From: Holophagales bacterium
GTDB taxonomy: Bacteria; Acidobacteriota; Thermoanaerobaculia; Multivoradales; Multivoraceae
DNA length: 64,000 nt
Assembly (NCBI GenBank): GCA_009843505.1
Contig: VYDI01000032.1
Span: forward strand, 23,800 to 87,799
Reading direction: 5' to 3'
Shown piece by piece: positions 24,263-33,153 of this stretch (positions are counted from its first letter, which is position 1; every line of letters starts with the position of its first letter). The notes beneath the pieces were generated by a model. It was not told where the DNA came from, did not search any database, and saw only the letters and a list, made by a program, of their open reading frames with translations. The position numbers and the translations under genes were made by a program.

Positions 24263-25456
24263 GTGCCGCTGAAGGACGAGTTCGACGCCCTCCGGATCGA
24301 GGACCTGGCGGCCCGCACCGGCTTCAAGTGGAGCCGCTACACCGCGAACGGCAGCGGCATCCTGCCGGCCTGGGTGGCGGACATGGACTACCCGATCGCG
24401 GAGCCGATCCAGCGCGTCGTGCGCAGTCTCGTTGAGAGGTCCGATCTCGGCTACTGCGAGCCGCCCGAGATCGGCAATCTGCCGGAGATCTTTGGCCGGC
24501 GGATGGAGGAGCAGCTCGGCTGGCCGGTGGAGCCGGAGCGGATCCGCTTCCTGGTCAACGCGCTCCAGGGCCTCGATCTCGCGGTCATGCTGGGCGCCAG
24601 AAAGGGCGAGGGGGTCGTGATTCAGACGCCGATCTACCCGCCCTTCCTCGAGGCGGTCTCCGGCACCGGCCGCCGGCTGGTCGAGTCGCCGCTCCGGCGG
24701 GGGCCGGAACGGTTCGAGATGGACCTCGATCTGTTGCGAGCGAAGATCGACAGGGACACTCGCGTGTTCATGCTCTGCAATCCCCACAATCCGAGCGGCC
24801 GCGTCTGGACTCGAAGCGAACTGGAAGCGGTGGCGGAGTTGGCGATCGAACACGACCTGATCGTGCTGGCCGACGAGATCCACAACGAACTCGTGTTCCC
24901 GGGCCACCAGCACACCGTGTTCGAGACCCTGGGGCCCGAAGTCAGGGAGCGGACGGTCACGATCACGTCGGCGACGAAGTCGTTCAACCTCGCGGGTCTT
25001 GAACTCGCGTTGCTGGTGTTCGGCAGCGAGAAGCTCAAGAAGCGGTTCGACGAACTGCCGCACTTCGTTCTCGCCCATCCCGGCATTCTCGGCGTCGAGG
25101 CGGCCCGGGCGGCCTGGAGTCGCGGCGGCCCATGGCTTGAAGAGACGATCGCCTATCTCGACGGGAACCGCGCGTTTCTGACGGACTTCCTCAATCGGCG
25201 CCTGCCGGGCATCGAGCATGGTCCGCAGGAGGCGACCTATCTCTACTGGCTCGATTGCGGCGGGCTCGACCTGCCGATGGCGGCCTCCCGGTTCTTCCTG
25301 AAGCGGGCGAAGGTGGCGCTCAACGACGGCGCGGAGTTCGGTCCGCCGGGCTCGCCGCTCGGATTCGAGCGCTGCACGCGGCTCAACTTCGCGACCTCGC
25401 GAGCCATCCTCGAGGAGATCGTGGAGCGGATGGCCGCCGCGGTGGAGAACGCCTGA
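24263..25456 (+). CDS. MalY/PatB-type PLP-dependent cystathionine beta-lyase/aminotransferase
   Basis: This 397-residue fold-type I PLP enzyme begins with WVADMDYPIAEPIQ, the signature of the MalY/PatB C-S lyase subgroup, and has YPPFLEAV, LCNPHNPSGRVW, VLADEIHNELVFPGH and the Schiff-base lysine in SATKSFNLAG. It probably cleaves cystathionine or other cysteine conjugates to thiol, pyruvate and ammonia, or transaminates. The start is GTG 24263. The stop overlaps the predicted CTG start of the TPR gene downstream. Confidence 0.88.
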   Translation: MPLKDEFDALRIEDLAARTGFKWSRYTANGSGILPAWVADMDYPIAEPIQRVVRSLVERSDLGYCEPPEIGNLPEIFGRRMEEQLGWPVEPERIRFLVNALQGLDLAVMLGARKGEGVVIQTPIYPPFLEAVSGTGRRLVESPLRRGPERFEMDLDLLRAKIDRDTRVFMLCNPHNPSGRVWTRSELEAVAELAIEHDLIVLADEIHNELVFPGHQHTVFETLGPEVRERTVTITSATKSFNLAGLELALLVFGSEKLKKRFDELPHFVLAHPGILGVEAARAAWSRGGPWLEETIAYLDGNRAFLTDFLNRRLPGIEHGPQEATYLYWLDCGGLDLPMAASRFFLKRAKVALNDGAEFGPPGSPLGFERCTRLNFATSRAILEEIVERMAAAVENA

Positions 25457-26898
25457 GGGAGCTGGCCACGGACAGGAAGCCCGACCGTCTACCGGCCGCC
25501 CTCTGCTTGCATTGGGGGCTTCTCGCCGGTTGTCTGCTTGCCGGGCTCCTGGCTCTGGGCCCGCCGAACCCGGTCTCCGCGCAGTCGTCGGCCGAGGCAG
25601 GCGGGGAACTCCCTGACATCGAGTGCCTGCGTCTGATGCGCCGGGCGCGAATCGCGGAGCTGACCTCCAGGACCGCCTCCGAGGTCGAGTGGCTCAAGCG
25701 GGCCCGAGAGGAGTGCAATGAGCCGACGGCGGCACTGGTCGGCCTGCTTCGGGCCGATCGGCGCAGCCCGTTGCCCGAGGGAGAGACTCAGGAGTACCGG
25801 CGGGAACTGATCGCCGCCATCGACGACCCGGCTTCCGCGCCGCCACCGGGGGTCGTGGAGTTCATCGCTCGCAGCGAGGAAGCGGACGAGGCAGTGCTGC
25901 GTGCGGCTTTCGGCCTGGTCGATCGGCTGCTGACGGACGGGGGTACGGACCGGAAGCGCCTGCTGCGTCTCAAGGCGCTGCTCGACCAGCGTCTGGGCCG
26001 GCCCGCGGACGCGACGGCGGCCCTCGTCGAGTTGCGAAGCCTCGAACCGGCAAGCGAAGAGATTTCCTGGGCGCTGTTGCGCCTGTTGATCTTCCAGGAG
26101 CGGTGGGACGCGGTCGCGAATCTGCTGGGCGAGATGGCGGAGGAGGGCGGCGCGTCCATTCGGTCGCTCTATGCGCGGGCGCTGGCCAGGGCCGGCCGCG
26201 TTGACGACGCGAACAGGCAACTCGAACTCCTGGCGGAAGAGATCGATCCGAACGATGCCCTGGCGCTCGGCGACTACGCTGCCGACGTGCTGGCGGCGGC
26301 GTGGAGTCTCCGGGACTCCGGCCGTCTCGTGGAGGCGGAAACGCTGTTCCGGCTCGCGGAGAGGCACGCCCCGGCACGGAGCTGGGCCAGGGTCGAGGCC
26401 CGGGCAGCGCTTGTTCATCTGTACGGTACCGCCGAGGAACGGGCCGCCCACGATCAGGCCGCGGCGAATCGGTGGCAGTACGTCACGGACCCCCAGTCGC
26501 TTCTGAACGAAGGCGCCAACCAGTTGAGCGCCGGGAACTTCGACCAGGCCATCGAACTGTTGAAGCGCGCCGCGGAAGAGCTGGGGCACTTCGAGGCGGT
26601 CTGGTACAACCTCGGCTTCGCGGCCTATCGGGCCGAGCGCTGGGAGGAGGCGTTTCAGGCTCTCGACCGGGCCGCTGAACTGAACGATCAGCGTGCGGAC
26701 AACTTCTTCTTCAGCGGTCTGGCGCTGATCGAACTCGAGCGGTGGAACGAGGCGGTTCCACGGCTCCTGCGGACGGTGGAACTCGATCCCGAGCGGCGGC
26801 TAGCTCACTACAACCTGTGGGTTTGCTACCGGGTGCTCGGCCGCGCGGCGGAGGCGGCTCGCCACCAGGCGGCATACGACGCACTGGGCGGCCTCTAG
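25453..26898 (+). CDS. TPR-repeat protein, secreted
   Basis: This protein of about 480 residues has a hydrophobic export signal ending PPNPVSAQSS and tetratricopeptide repeats, clearest at SLLNEGANQLSAGNFDQAIE, EAVWYNLGFAAYRAERWEEA, ADNFFFSGLALIELERWNEA and LAHYNLWVCYRVLGRAAEAA. No enzymatic domain is visible. The start is uncertain: no ATG, GTG or TTG lies between the previous stop and the signal sequence except TTG 25507. A CTG at 25453 overlaps the TGA (CTGA), has GGTGGAG five bases upstream and gives a better charged signal N-terminus, so I prefer it. Confidence 0.72.
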   Translation: MRELATDRKPDRLPAALCLHWGLLAGCLLAGLLALGPPNPVSAQSSAEAGGELPDIECLRLMRRARIAELTSRTASEVEWLKRAREECNEPTAALVGLLRADRRSPLPEGETQEYRRELIAAIDDPASAPPPGVVEFIARSEEADEAVLRAAFGLVDRLLTDGGTDRKRLLRLKALLDQRLGRPADATAALVELRSLEPASEEISWALLRLLIFQERWDAVANLLGEMAEEGGASIRSLYARALARAGRVDDANRQLELLAEEIDPNDALALGDYAADVLAAAWSLRDSGRLVEAETLFRLAERHAPARSWARVEARAALVHLYGTAEERAAHDQAAANRWQYVTDPQSLLNEGANQLSAGNFDQAIELLKRAAEELGHFEAVWYNLGFAAYRAERWEEAFQALDRAAELNDQRADNFFFSGLALIELERWNEAVPRLLRTVELDPERRLAHYNLWVCYRVLGRAAEAARHQAAYDALGGL

Positions 26899-26903
26899 CG
26901 GAT

Positions 26904-28268
26904 CTACAGTCCCCGTACGTAGCGCTCGAACTCGGCCTGGATCTCCACCGGCGTGGTTTGGAACACCGCCTCCAGGGCGTCCCGGCTGGGGTAGCCCTCG
27001 GCCAGGTAGAGCAGCATCCTGGCGAAGGACTGCCCGCTCTCCCAGTCTTCCCGGCCATGGTGCAGGAAGTGGGTCAGAAGCCAGGAGAAGCTGTAGTAGT
27101 GCTGCGCCCGCTCGCCGTAGAACGTGTCGGCGGTGGTTTCCATCAAGTCGGCGATCTCGGGCGCCTCGCCTTTTCGCAGCGCGGACTTCGCCTCTTCCAG
27201 GTTCCACGTCGTCAGGCTTTGCAACCGGACGGGCCCCCTGCCGCCGTGCGAGATCGCATACCGTCCGCGATCGACCGCGCCCGGAATCAGCGTGCCCCGC
27301 TCGATCTTCGAGTTGCCGAAGTACTCCGCCATGCCCTCCTCGGCCCATCGCGGCAGGTCCGACCCCGGCCCCGTCAGGTAGGTGTCGCTGAAGGCATGAA
27401 ACGCCTCATGGAGCATCGTGTGCAGCAGTTCGTCGAAGTACCGGACCTCCTGGTGAAAAGCCAGCAGACCCGGTGAATGGTAGAAGCCGGCGCCGGGAAG
27501 TCGGCCCCCGAGTTCCTCCTGAAGCCGCCGGAGGTTGTCGCGTCTGCTGAACAGGTAGACGACGACCTTGAAGCGTGCCGGCAGCGGCTCGACGTGCGGA
27601 TCGAACAGGTCGTGGAGGATCCGGAACACCGCCTCCATGTTCCCGGCCAGGATGTCGACTGTCGACTCATCATCCGCGTCGCTGATCAGGATGAAGCGGT
27701 CCGTTTCGCGGCGTTCTCTGCGCTCGCGGTCGATGTACTTCTCGGCTACTTCGATCGTCCGGTTCAGGATCCGGACCCGTTCGGCGAGAGTCGGCTGCGG
27801 CATCGGACTGGGGAGAGCCCCGGCCGACACCAGGACATCGAGTTGCGGATCGAAACGCCTGCGGGTGGGAGCGTTCCGCTCTTCCTCGGGGCTCTGGAAC
27901 TTCATCCTCCACGACAGAGTGGAGGCGATGGCATTGCCTTCACCGTCGCGGGCCGGGCCGTAGCGCCAGCCGCCGACGCTGCGCTCGACCTGGAATCGGA
28001 GGAGGTCATCGAACTCGGACGAGGGCTCGATGGCGAGGACCTCGACCCGCGACACCGCTCCGGCGGCGTCGATCTCGACCCGGATCTCGACTTCCGGATC
28101 GATGCCGCTGCCGGCGAGCTCGTGCGGTACGAGGAGCTGGTGGCTGCGGATCGCTACTGGGCCGGTGGCGATCTGGGCGGCTGCGTCCTGGGCAGCCGCT
28201 CCACCGGCCGTCAGGAATCCAACGGCGGCAATCGAGGCGAGCTTCCCGAAACGTCGGAGACCGGCCAC
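26904..28268 (-). CDS. DUF1570-like metallopeptidase with TonB-C-like N-domain
   Basis: This 454-residue protein starts with a signal peptide (VAGLRRFGKLASIAAVGFLT, ending GGAAAQD). Residues about 40-130 resemble a TonB C-terminal domain (VEIRVEIDAAGAVSRVEV, VGGWRYGPARDGEG). The rest matches gluzincin peptidases: MLHEAFHAFSDTY (HExxH) followed by PRWAEEGMAEYFG with the third-ligand Glu. I chose GTG 28268, directly before the signal sequence; the frame is open further upstream only as a shadow of the preceding gene, whose end it overlaps by 58 nt. Substrates are unknown. Confidence 0.78.
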   Translation of the reverse strand: MAGLRRFGKLASIAAVGFLTAGGAAAQDAAAQIATGPVAIRSHQLLVPHELAGSGIDPEVEIRVEIDAAGAVSRVEVLAIEPSSEFDDLLRFQVERSVGGWRYGPARDGEGNAIASTLSWRMKFQSPEEERNAPTRRRFDPQLDVLVSAGALPSPMPQPTLAERVRILNRTIEVAEKYIDRERRERRETDRFILISDADDESTVDILAGNMEAVFRILHDLFDPHVEPLPARFKVVVYLFSRRDNLRRLQEELGGRLPGAGFYHSPGLLAFHQEVRYFDELLHTMLHEAFHAFSDTYLTGPGSDLPRWAEEGMAEYFGNSKIERGTLIPGAVDRGRYAISHGGRGPVRLQSLTTWNLEEAKSALRKGEAPEIADLMETTADTFYGERAQHYYSFSWLLTHFLHHGREDWESGQSFARMLLYLAEGYPSRDALEAVFQTTPVEIQAEFERYVRGL

Positions 28269-29035
28269 TCCAGTACTCGGCGGGTCCCGGATGTCTCGCC
28301 TCCGTCCACGAGGGCCTGCGGGCCGCGTGTCGACGCATCGGGCAGGAAGGAGCGCAGCCAGGCGGTGGCCACGACCTCGGCGATGCCGAGGATCTCGCCG
28401 CGGTTGGCGCGGGAGTGCGCCGCCGCGGTTTCCACCAGATCGATGAGATCGCGCTCGGCGTCTCCGGTGGGAAAGCCGAAGACCCCTGACAGACGCCCGG
28501 CCTTTTCGTTCTCCAGCGTGATGACGCGCGCGCCGACCAGGTCTCCCTCTTCCAGTGGATCCATCGCGGGATGCGGCTCGACCCGGACACGCTCGCGGCT
28601 GGTCACCTCGTCGAGAGGGATCAGGTCCCCCTCCAGGCGGCCGATCCGGTAGAGCTGCAACGTACTTCCGACCAGCGCTTCGAGCCATTGGCGCTCGGTG
28701 ACCTCCAGCAGCAGGCCGCCCCGACCGAGCAGCTTCTCGGCGAAGCTGAAGGAACGGCAATCGCCCTCCTCGGCGTCGGGCTCGAAGCGTCCCTGGGCGA
28801 GGATGCAGCTCATCGCGTTGGCGAAGAAAGTGGACTGGTCGCGGCTGCTCCGGGCCTGGAGTTGCTCTTCCAGGTCGATCCGCTCCTGGTCGTCGAGGCC
28901 GATCAGGAACTGGTCCTCGATCGCCCATTCGACTTCCTCGCCGTAGCGTTCCAGCAGCCAGCCGCTAGCGCGTTCCACCGCGCGATCGAGCGCGGAGACG
29001 CCTACGGAGAGGGGAGCAACTTGCTGCTGTTCCAT
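28211..29035 (-). CDS. Hypothetical protein, coupled to the peptidase gene
   Basis: I do not recognise this 274-residue acidic protein. It has no signal peptide or membrane segment. An N-terminal helical region (VSALDRAVERASGWLLERYG, DDQERIDLEEQLQARSS) is followed by mixed sequence including EVVATAWLRSFLPDAS. GC-rich codon use supports it as a gene and ATG 29035 starts the only good frame. Its 3' end overlaps the DUF1570-like peptidase by 58 nt, so the two are probably co-expressed. Confidence 0.7.
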   Translation of the reverse strand: MEQQQVAPLSVGVSALDRAVERASGWLLERYGEEVEWAIEDQFLIGLDDQERIDLEEQLQARSSRDQSTFFANAMSCILAQGRFEPDAEEGDCRSFSFAEKLLGRGGLLLEVTERQWLEALVGSTLQLYRIGRLEGDLIPLDEVTSRERVRVEPHPAMDPLEEGDLVGARVITLENEKAGRLSGVFGFPTGDAERDLIDLVETAAAHSRANRGEILGIAEVVATAWLRSFLPDASTRGPQALVDGGETSGTRRVLEWPVSDVSGSSPRLPPLDS

Positions 29036-29121
29036 GCCGGGATGCTAACTGTGTTTCGTTGTAAATACCACAAAATGCGGAACTTAGCGAAATCGGCACG
29101 TCTTCCCCGGGTCCTTTTGCC

Positions 29122-30207
29122 TCATGCGGAATCGGTGTTTTCGGGGTCTCCGTCGCCGTCCATCCTGCTGTACGCCGTCTGGACGCAGTGGATCTTGAGG
29201 GCGTCCGGCGCGGTGGCCAGGAACCCCTGCCACTCAATCTCGGCGATCGCCTCCTCGGGGCTCAGGCCCTGTTCGTGGGCGGCGGACGCCTGGTTCCAGA
29301 AGTCGGCCAGGAACTGTCTGAGGGCATCGACCTGGGCCATGTCGCTGAAGGTCGCGCCGTGGCCGGGAAGGATGAGGTCGAACTCGAGCTCCTCGAAGCG
29401 GTCGAGGGTGTCGAGCCACTCGTCGACGTAGGCATCGCCGATGTAAGCGGCGCCGGCGAGGACGAGGTCACCGGTGAAGACGAGCCGTTCGTTTGGCAGC
29501 AGGACGACGACGTCGCCGCCGGTGTGGCCGCGGCCGAGGTGGAGCAGCTCGATCGGCCGGTCCCGGCCCTCGAAGGTGCGGTGGATCGTCATCCGGCTGG
29601 TCAGGGTGACGTTGGGCGGCGTCGGTTCCGTCTCGCCGACCGCCACGTAGTGGGCCTCCTGGATCCGGATCGCGTTGTGCGCCTGGTCCTTCTCCTCTCC
29701 GTCCTCCATCGCGTCCGCCGCCTCCTTCATCACGGCGATCTGGTTCGGGATGTTCCCGGTGAAGATCGCGGCGGTCGGCTGGTCCATCACGTCCGTCATC
29801 AGCATCGCGCGGGTGAACTCGTGGCCGACGATCGCCACGTCCTCGGGAAACGACTGGTTCCCGTGGGCATGGTCGAAGTGGTAGTGCGTGTTGACGAGGT
29901 GCGTGACCGGCTTGTCCGTGACTTCGGCGATCGAGGCGAGCAGGGCCCGTGCCGCGGCCGGCGTGACGTGCGAGTCGACGACCAGGGCGTCCTCGTCCGT
30001 CACGACCAGCATCGCGTTGCTCTGGACGAAGATCACGTCGTCTCGGCCGAGGATGAAGTAGACGCCGGGCGCGACCTCCTCGAAGGAGTGGGTGTCGGTC
30101 AGGATGGTGCCTTCGGGCAAAGCCTCTTCCGCGGCGCAGCCGGCGAGGCCGATGGCCAGGAACGCGGCGGCGAGGCAGATCGTTGCGAGTCGGTGGGTCG
30201 GGCGCAT
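29122..30207 (-). CDS. Metallo-beta-lactamase-fold hydrolase, lipoprotein
   Basis: This 361-residue protein has a lipoprotein signal (LAAAFLAIGLAGC) and MBL motifs: NTHYHFDHAHGN (HxHxDH zinc site), GRGHTGGDVVV, FTGDLVLAG and ILPGHGATF. Members related to this hydrolyse esters, lactones or beta-lactams at the cell envelope. ATG 30207, preceded by GGAGAGGAGCAG, gives the lipobox near the N-terminus. It is similar in design to the MBL lipoprotein at 58364 but not close in sequence. Confidence 0.85.
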   Translation of the reverse strand: MRPTHRLATICLAAAFLAIGLAGCAAEEALPEGTILTDTHSFEEVAPGVYFILGRDDVIFVQSNAMLVVTDEDALVVDSHVTPAAARALLASIAEVTDKPVTHLVNTHYHFDHAHGNQSFPEDVAIVGHEFTRAMLMTDVMDQPTAAIFTGNIPNQIAVMKEAADAMEDGEEKDQAHNAIRIQEAHYVAVGETEPTPPNVTLTSRMTIHRTFEGRDRPIELLHLGRGHTGGDVVVLLPNERLVFTGDLVLAGAAYIGDAYVDEWLDTLDRFEELEFDLILPGHGATFSDMAQVDALRQFLADFWNQASAAHEQGLSPEEAIAEIEWQGFLATAPDALKIHCVQTAYSRMDGDGDPENTDSA

Positions 30208-30278
30208 GGGAACTGCTCCTCTCCGGTTCGGTTCACCCGTCGGTCGAAGGGAATCATAGATCCCCGGATGGCTCGGGA

Positions 30279-32000
30279 TCACAACTCCAGCCGGCGCATC
30301 CGCCGCACCGCGTAGTCGCAGGCGCGGGCGGTGAGCGCCATGTAGGTCAGGCTTGGGTTCTGGCAGGCTGACGACGCCATCGCGGCGCCGTCGGTGATGA
30401 ACAGGTTCGGCACATCCCAGGACTGGCACCAGCCGTTGAGCACGGACGTCGCGGGATCCCGGCCCATCCGCGCCGTCCCCATCTCGTGGATGGCGAAGCC
30501 CGGCAGGGAGTTTCGGTTGAAGGTGCGGATGTTCCTGGCGCCGAGCGCTTCCAGCATCTCGGCGGCGCGAGTCTGGATGCTCTCGCGCATCGCCTCTTCA
30601 TTCTCGCCGTAGCTCATCGTGATCCGGGCCGCCGGAATTCCCCAGCGGTCCTCAAGCTCCGGGTCGATCGTCACGCGGTTGTCGGGGTTGGGGAGGTTTT
30701 CGCCGAAGCCGCTGAAGTTGAGACGCCACGGTGCGAGCCCGCGCAGGCTCGCCTTGTAGTCGGCGCCGAAACCCGGCTGGCCGATGCCGCCCTGCCACAG
30801 GGTTCTGCGGCGGGCGCCGCACTGGTAGCCGAAGCCGCGCAGGAAGCCCTTCTCCCGAGTGGCCTCGGCCCGGTCGCCGTCGAGATTGACGAAGCGGGGC
30901 AGGTAGCAGGAGTTGGGGCGTCTGCCGAAGGTCGTCTTGTCTTCCAGGCCGTCCAGGTTCCCGTTCGCGCCGACCTGGAAGATGTGGTCCATCAGGTTGC
31001 GGCCCACCTCGCCGCTCGAGTTCGCCAGCCCCTCGGCGAAGCGGGGCGTCGCCGAGTTCAGCAGGATGCGGGCCGATTCGATCGTCGACGCGCACAGGAA
31101 GACGATGCGGCCCCGTACTTCGATCGACTCCATCGACTCGGCGTCGATCAGGTGGACGCCACTCACCCGGTCCGTCTGCTCGTCGTAGATCAGGTTGCGG
31201 ACGACGCTGTTGGGGCGCACGGTCAGCCGGCCGGTCGCTTCTGCCGCCGGCAGCGTGGCGTTCAGGCTGGAGAAGTAGGACCGGCTGATGCAGCCGCGGC
31301 GGCAGATGCCGCAGTAGTGGCAGGCGCGACGGCCCAGGTGGTGCTTGGTGAGCACCGCGACCCGGGCCGGCGTGAACCGGCGCGTGCCGCCGAAGGCGCG
31401 GTCGAGGCCTTCGCGGACCCGCTCCTCCATGCAACTCTGGGCGATCGGCGGCAGGAACTTCCCGTCCGGAAGCTGCGGCATGTTCTCCGGCTGGCCTGCG
31501 ATGCCGACGAAGGACTCCACGTGGTCGTACCACGGCGCGAGATCCCGGTAGCGGATCGGCCAGTCCGTGCCGTAACCGTCGCGGGCGTTCGCCTCGAAGT
31601 CGAGGTCGCTCCAGCGATAGCTCTGGCGTCCCCACAGCAGGGACCGTCCGCCGACGATACGGGCCCGGATCCATAGAAAGTCCTGGCCGCCATCGCCGAT
31701 CGAGTACGGGTTGTCGATGTCGTCGACGAAGAACTTGCCCGACCACTCGTCGCAGGCGGCGGCGCGGCTCTGGACCGGTTGCCGCTCGGCCTGGTGCTTG
31801 CGGTCCCTCAGTCCCCGGTAGGGCATCTGCCAGGGCGGCGTGTGCTCGTTGTAGTCGCGCTCGGGAATGACCGGCGGTCCGGCCTCGAGCACCAGCGTTT
31901 CCAGGCCCTTCTCGGTCAGCTCCTTCGCCGCCCAGCCGCCGGTGATGCCGGAACCGATGACGATCGCGTCCCACGTCTTCCGTTCGATGATCTGGACCAT
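30279..32000 (-). CDS. GMC-family FAD oxidoreductase
   Basis: This 573-residue flavoprotein has the FAD-binding motif GSGITG (16-21), GGRSLLWGRQSYRWS, a cysteine cluster ACHYCGICRRGC, and the C-terminal GMC block HEMGTARMG with NLFITDGAAM and NPSLTYMALTARACDYA. The layout matches the large subunit of gluconate 2-dehydrogenase or FAD-glucose dehydrogenase; in some of these the Cys cluster binds iron-sulfur. It oxidises an alcohol or sugar and passes electrons on. It lies 14 nt after its small-subunit partner gene. No cytochrome c subunit is present nearby. Confidence 0.9.
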   Translation of the reverse strand: MVQIIERKTWDAIVIGSGITGGWAAKELTEKGLETLVLEAGPPVIPERDYNEHTPPWQMPYRGLRDRKHQAERQPVQSRAAACDEWSGKFFVDDIDNPYSIGDGGQDFLWIRARIVGGRSLLWGRQSYRWSDLDFEANARDGYGTDWPIRYRDLAPWYDHVESFVGIAGQPENMPQLPDGKFLPPIAQSCMEERVREGLDRAFGGTRRFTPARVAVLTKHHLGRRACHYCGICRRGCISRSYFSSLNATLPAAEATGRLTVRPNSVVRNLIYDEQTDRVSGVHLIDAESMESIEVRGRIVFLCASTIESARILLNSATPRFAEGLANSSGEVGRNLMDHIFQVGANGNLDGLEDKTTFGRRPNSCYLPRFVNLDGDRAEATREKGFLRGFGYQCGARRRTLWQGGIGQPGFGADYKASLRGLAPWRLNFSGFGENLPNPDNRVTIDPELEDRWGIPAARITMSYGENEEAMRESIQTRAAEMLEALGARNIRTFNRNSLPGFAIHEMGTARMGRDPATSVLNGWCQSWDVPNLFITDGAAMASSACQNPSLTYMALTARACDYAVRRMRRLEL

Positions 32001-32014
32001 GGTTGCAGCAGGCC

Positions 32015-32656
32015 TCAGGCGTCCTCGATGTCGACGCAGGGATCCCAGCGCCCGGGAACGATCCGGTAGCCGAGTTCGGACTTCATGCCGGCCTCGGAGG
32101 TGTAGTAGCCGAACAGGGTGAGCCATTTGACCAGGTCGAAGAAGGGCTGCTCGTGGAGCCGATTCACATTGCGTGAGAAGGCGCGTTCGCCGCGCTGGGC
32201 GATCGCTTCGTCCTGCGCTTCGGTCAGAAGTTCGTCCTGCGTGTGGTCTTCGAGGTCGACGAAGCCGGCAGCCTCGGGATGGCGCTCCCGGGCGCGCGCG
32301 TCGAAGTGGTCGAGTTCGGCGAGCAGGTGATCCCGCGCCGCGTCGGGCAGCCACCCTTCGAGCAGCCGGTCGACGAAGCCCGGGATGCTGGCGTCTCCGG
32401 CGCCGGGGGTGTCGGTCGCCGGCAGGATGCGTTCGGCGATCGCGTCGAGAGTGCGTGCCTGATGTTCCGTGAGGACAGCGAGCGGTTGCGGTTCGCCGGC
32501 GGTCGCCTGCTGCGGGTGCAGGTGCAGATGCGCGAGGTGCGGGTTCGCGAACAGTTCCGCCGGCATGAAGGGCACCGCGGCGGCGCCGCCGATCATCCGA
32601 AGGGCCCGCCGGCGTCCGACGGTCTCAGCCTGTTCCTGAGCTGGGGAGCGTGTCAT
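32015..32656 (-). CDS. Gluconate 2-dehydrogenase subunit 3 family protein, Tat-exported
   Basis: This 213-residue protein has a twin-arginine signal (GRRRALRMIGGAAAVPFMP) and the subunit-3 pattern LTEHQARTLDAIAERILPATDTPGAGDAS followed by FFDLVKWLTLFGYYTSEAGMK. In known enzymes this small subunit escorts the signal-less flavoprotein through the Tat system. The adjacent GMC gene has no signal peptide, consistent with such co-export. ATG 32656 begins the frame. Confidence 0.87.
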   Translation of the reverse strand: MTRSPAQEQAETVGRRRALRMIGGAAAVPFMPAELFANPHLAHLHLHPQQATAGEPQPLAVLTEHQARTLDAIAERILPATDTPGAGDASIPGFVDRLLEGWLPDAARDHLLAELDHFDARARERHPEAAGFVDLEDHTQDELLTEAQDEAIAQRGERAFSRNVNRLHEQPFFDLVKWLTLFGYYTSEAGMKSELGYRIVPGRWDPCVDIEDA

Positions 32657-32667
32657 CGCGGTTGATG

Positions 32668-33153
32668 CTACCGGCGCCGCTGCGCTTCGAGCTTCTTCTC
32701 GAAGCAGAGGCTGTGCGGGTCGTAGGCGTACTCGTTGTAGCACGGGATCTGGACATAGCCGAACGAACGGTAGAGGCCGATCGCGGCGGGCTGGCGCTCG
32801 CCGGTCTCGAGACGCAGCGACCTGTAGCCGAACGCCGCCGCCCGGGCTTCGAGTTCCTCCAGGATGCGACGCCCCAGGGCCTGCCCGCGGTACTCCGGGA
32901 CTACGTACATCCGCTTGATCTCGGCCTGCTCGTCGCTCAGACGGCGCAGTGCGCCGCAGGCGACGGCCTCGCCCCCGGCGGTGCGCCCGAGGAGCAGGCA
33001 GCAGCCGGGGGCGTCCAGCTTGTCCGGCTCGACGCTGTAGATGCTGTCCGCGGGATAGAGCTCGCCGAGTTCGCGGTCGAGCGCTTCGTGCAGACGGGCG
33101 AAGGCCGGGTCGCCGGGGTCGCCGGGTTCGATCCGGATGATGTCCGCGGTCAC
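32668..33153 (-). CDS. GNAT-family N-acetyltransferase
   Basis: This 161-residue protein has the GNAT acetyl-CoA site IKRMYVVPEYRGQALGRRILEELEARA and FGYRSLRLETGERQPAAIGLYRSFGY. The acceptor is unknown. GTG 33153 overlaps the stop of the acyl-CoA ligase gene (GTGA), so it is the third gene of a coupled run MaoC-like, ligase, GNAT. Confidence 0.85.
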   Translation of the reverse strand: MTADIIRIEPGDPGDPAFARLHEALDRELGELYPADSIYSVEPDKLDAPGCCLLLGRTAGGEAVACGALRRLSDEQAEIKRMYVVPEYRGQALGRRILEELEARAAAFGYRSLRLETGERQPAAIGLYRSFGYVQIPCYNEYAYDPHSLCFEKKLEAQRRR

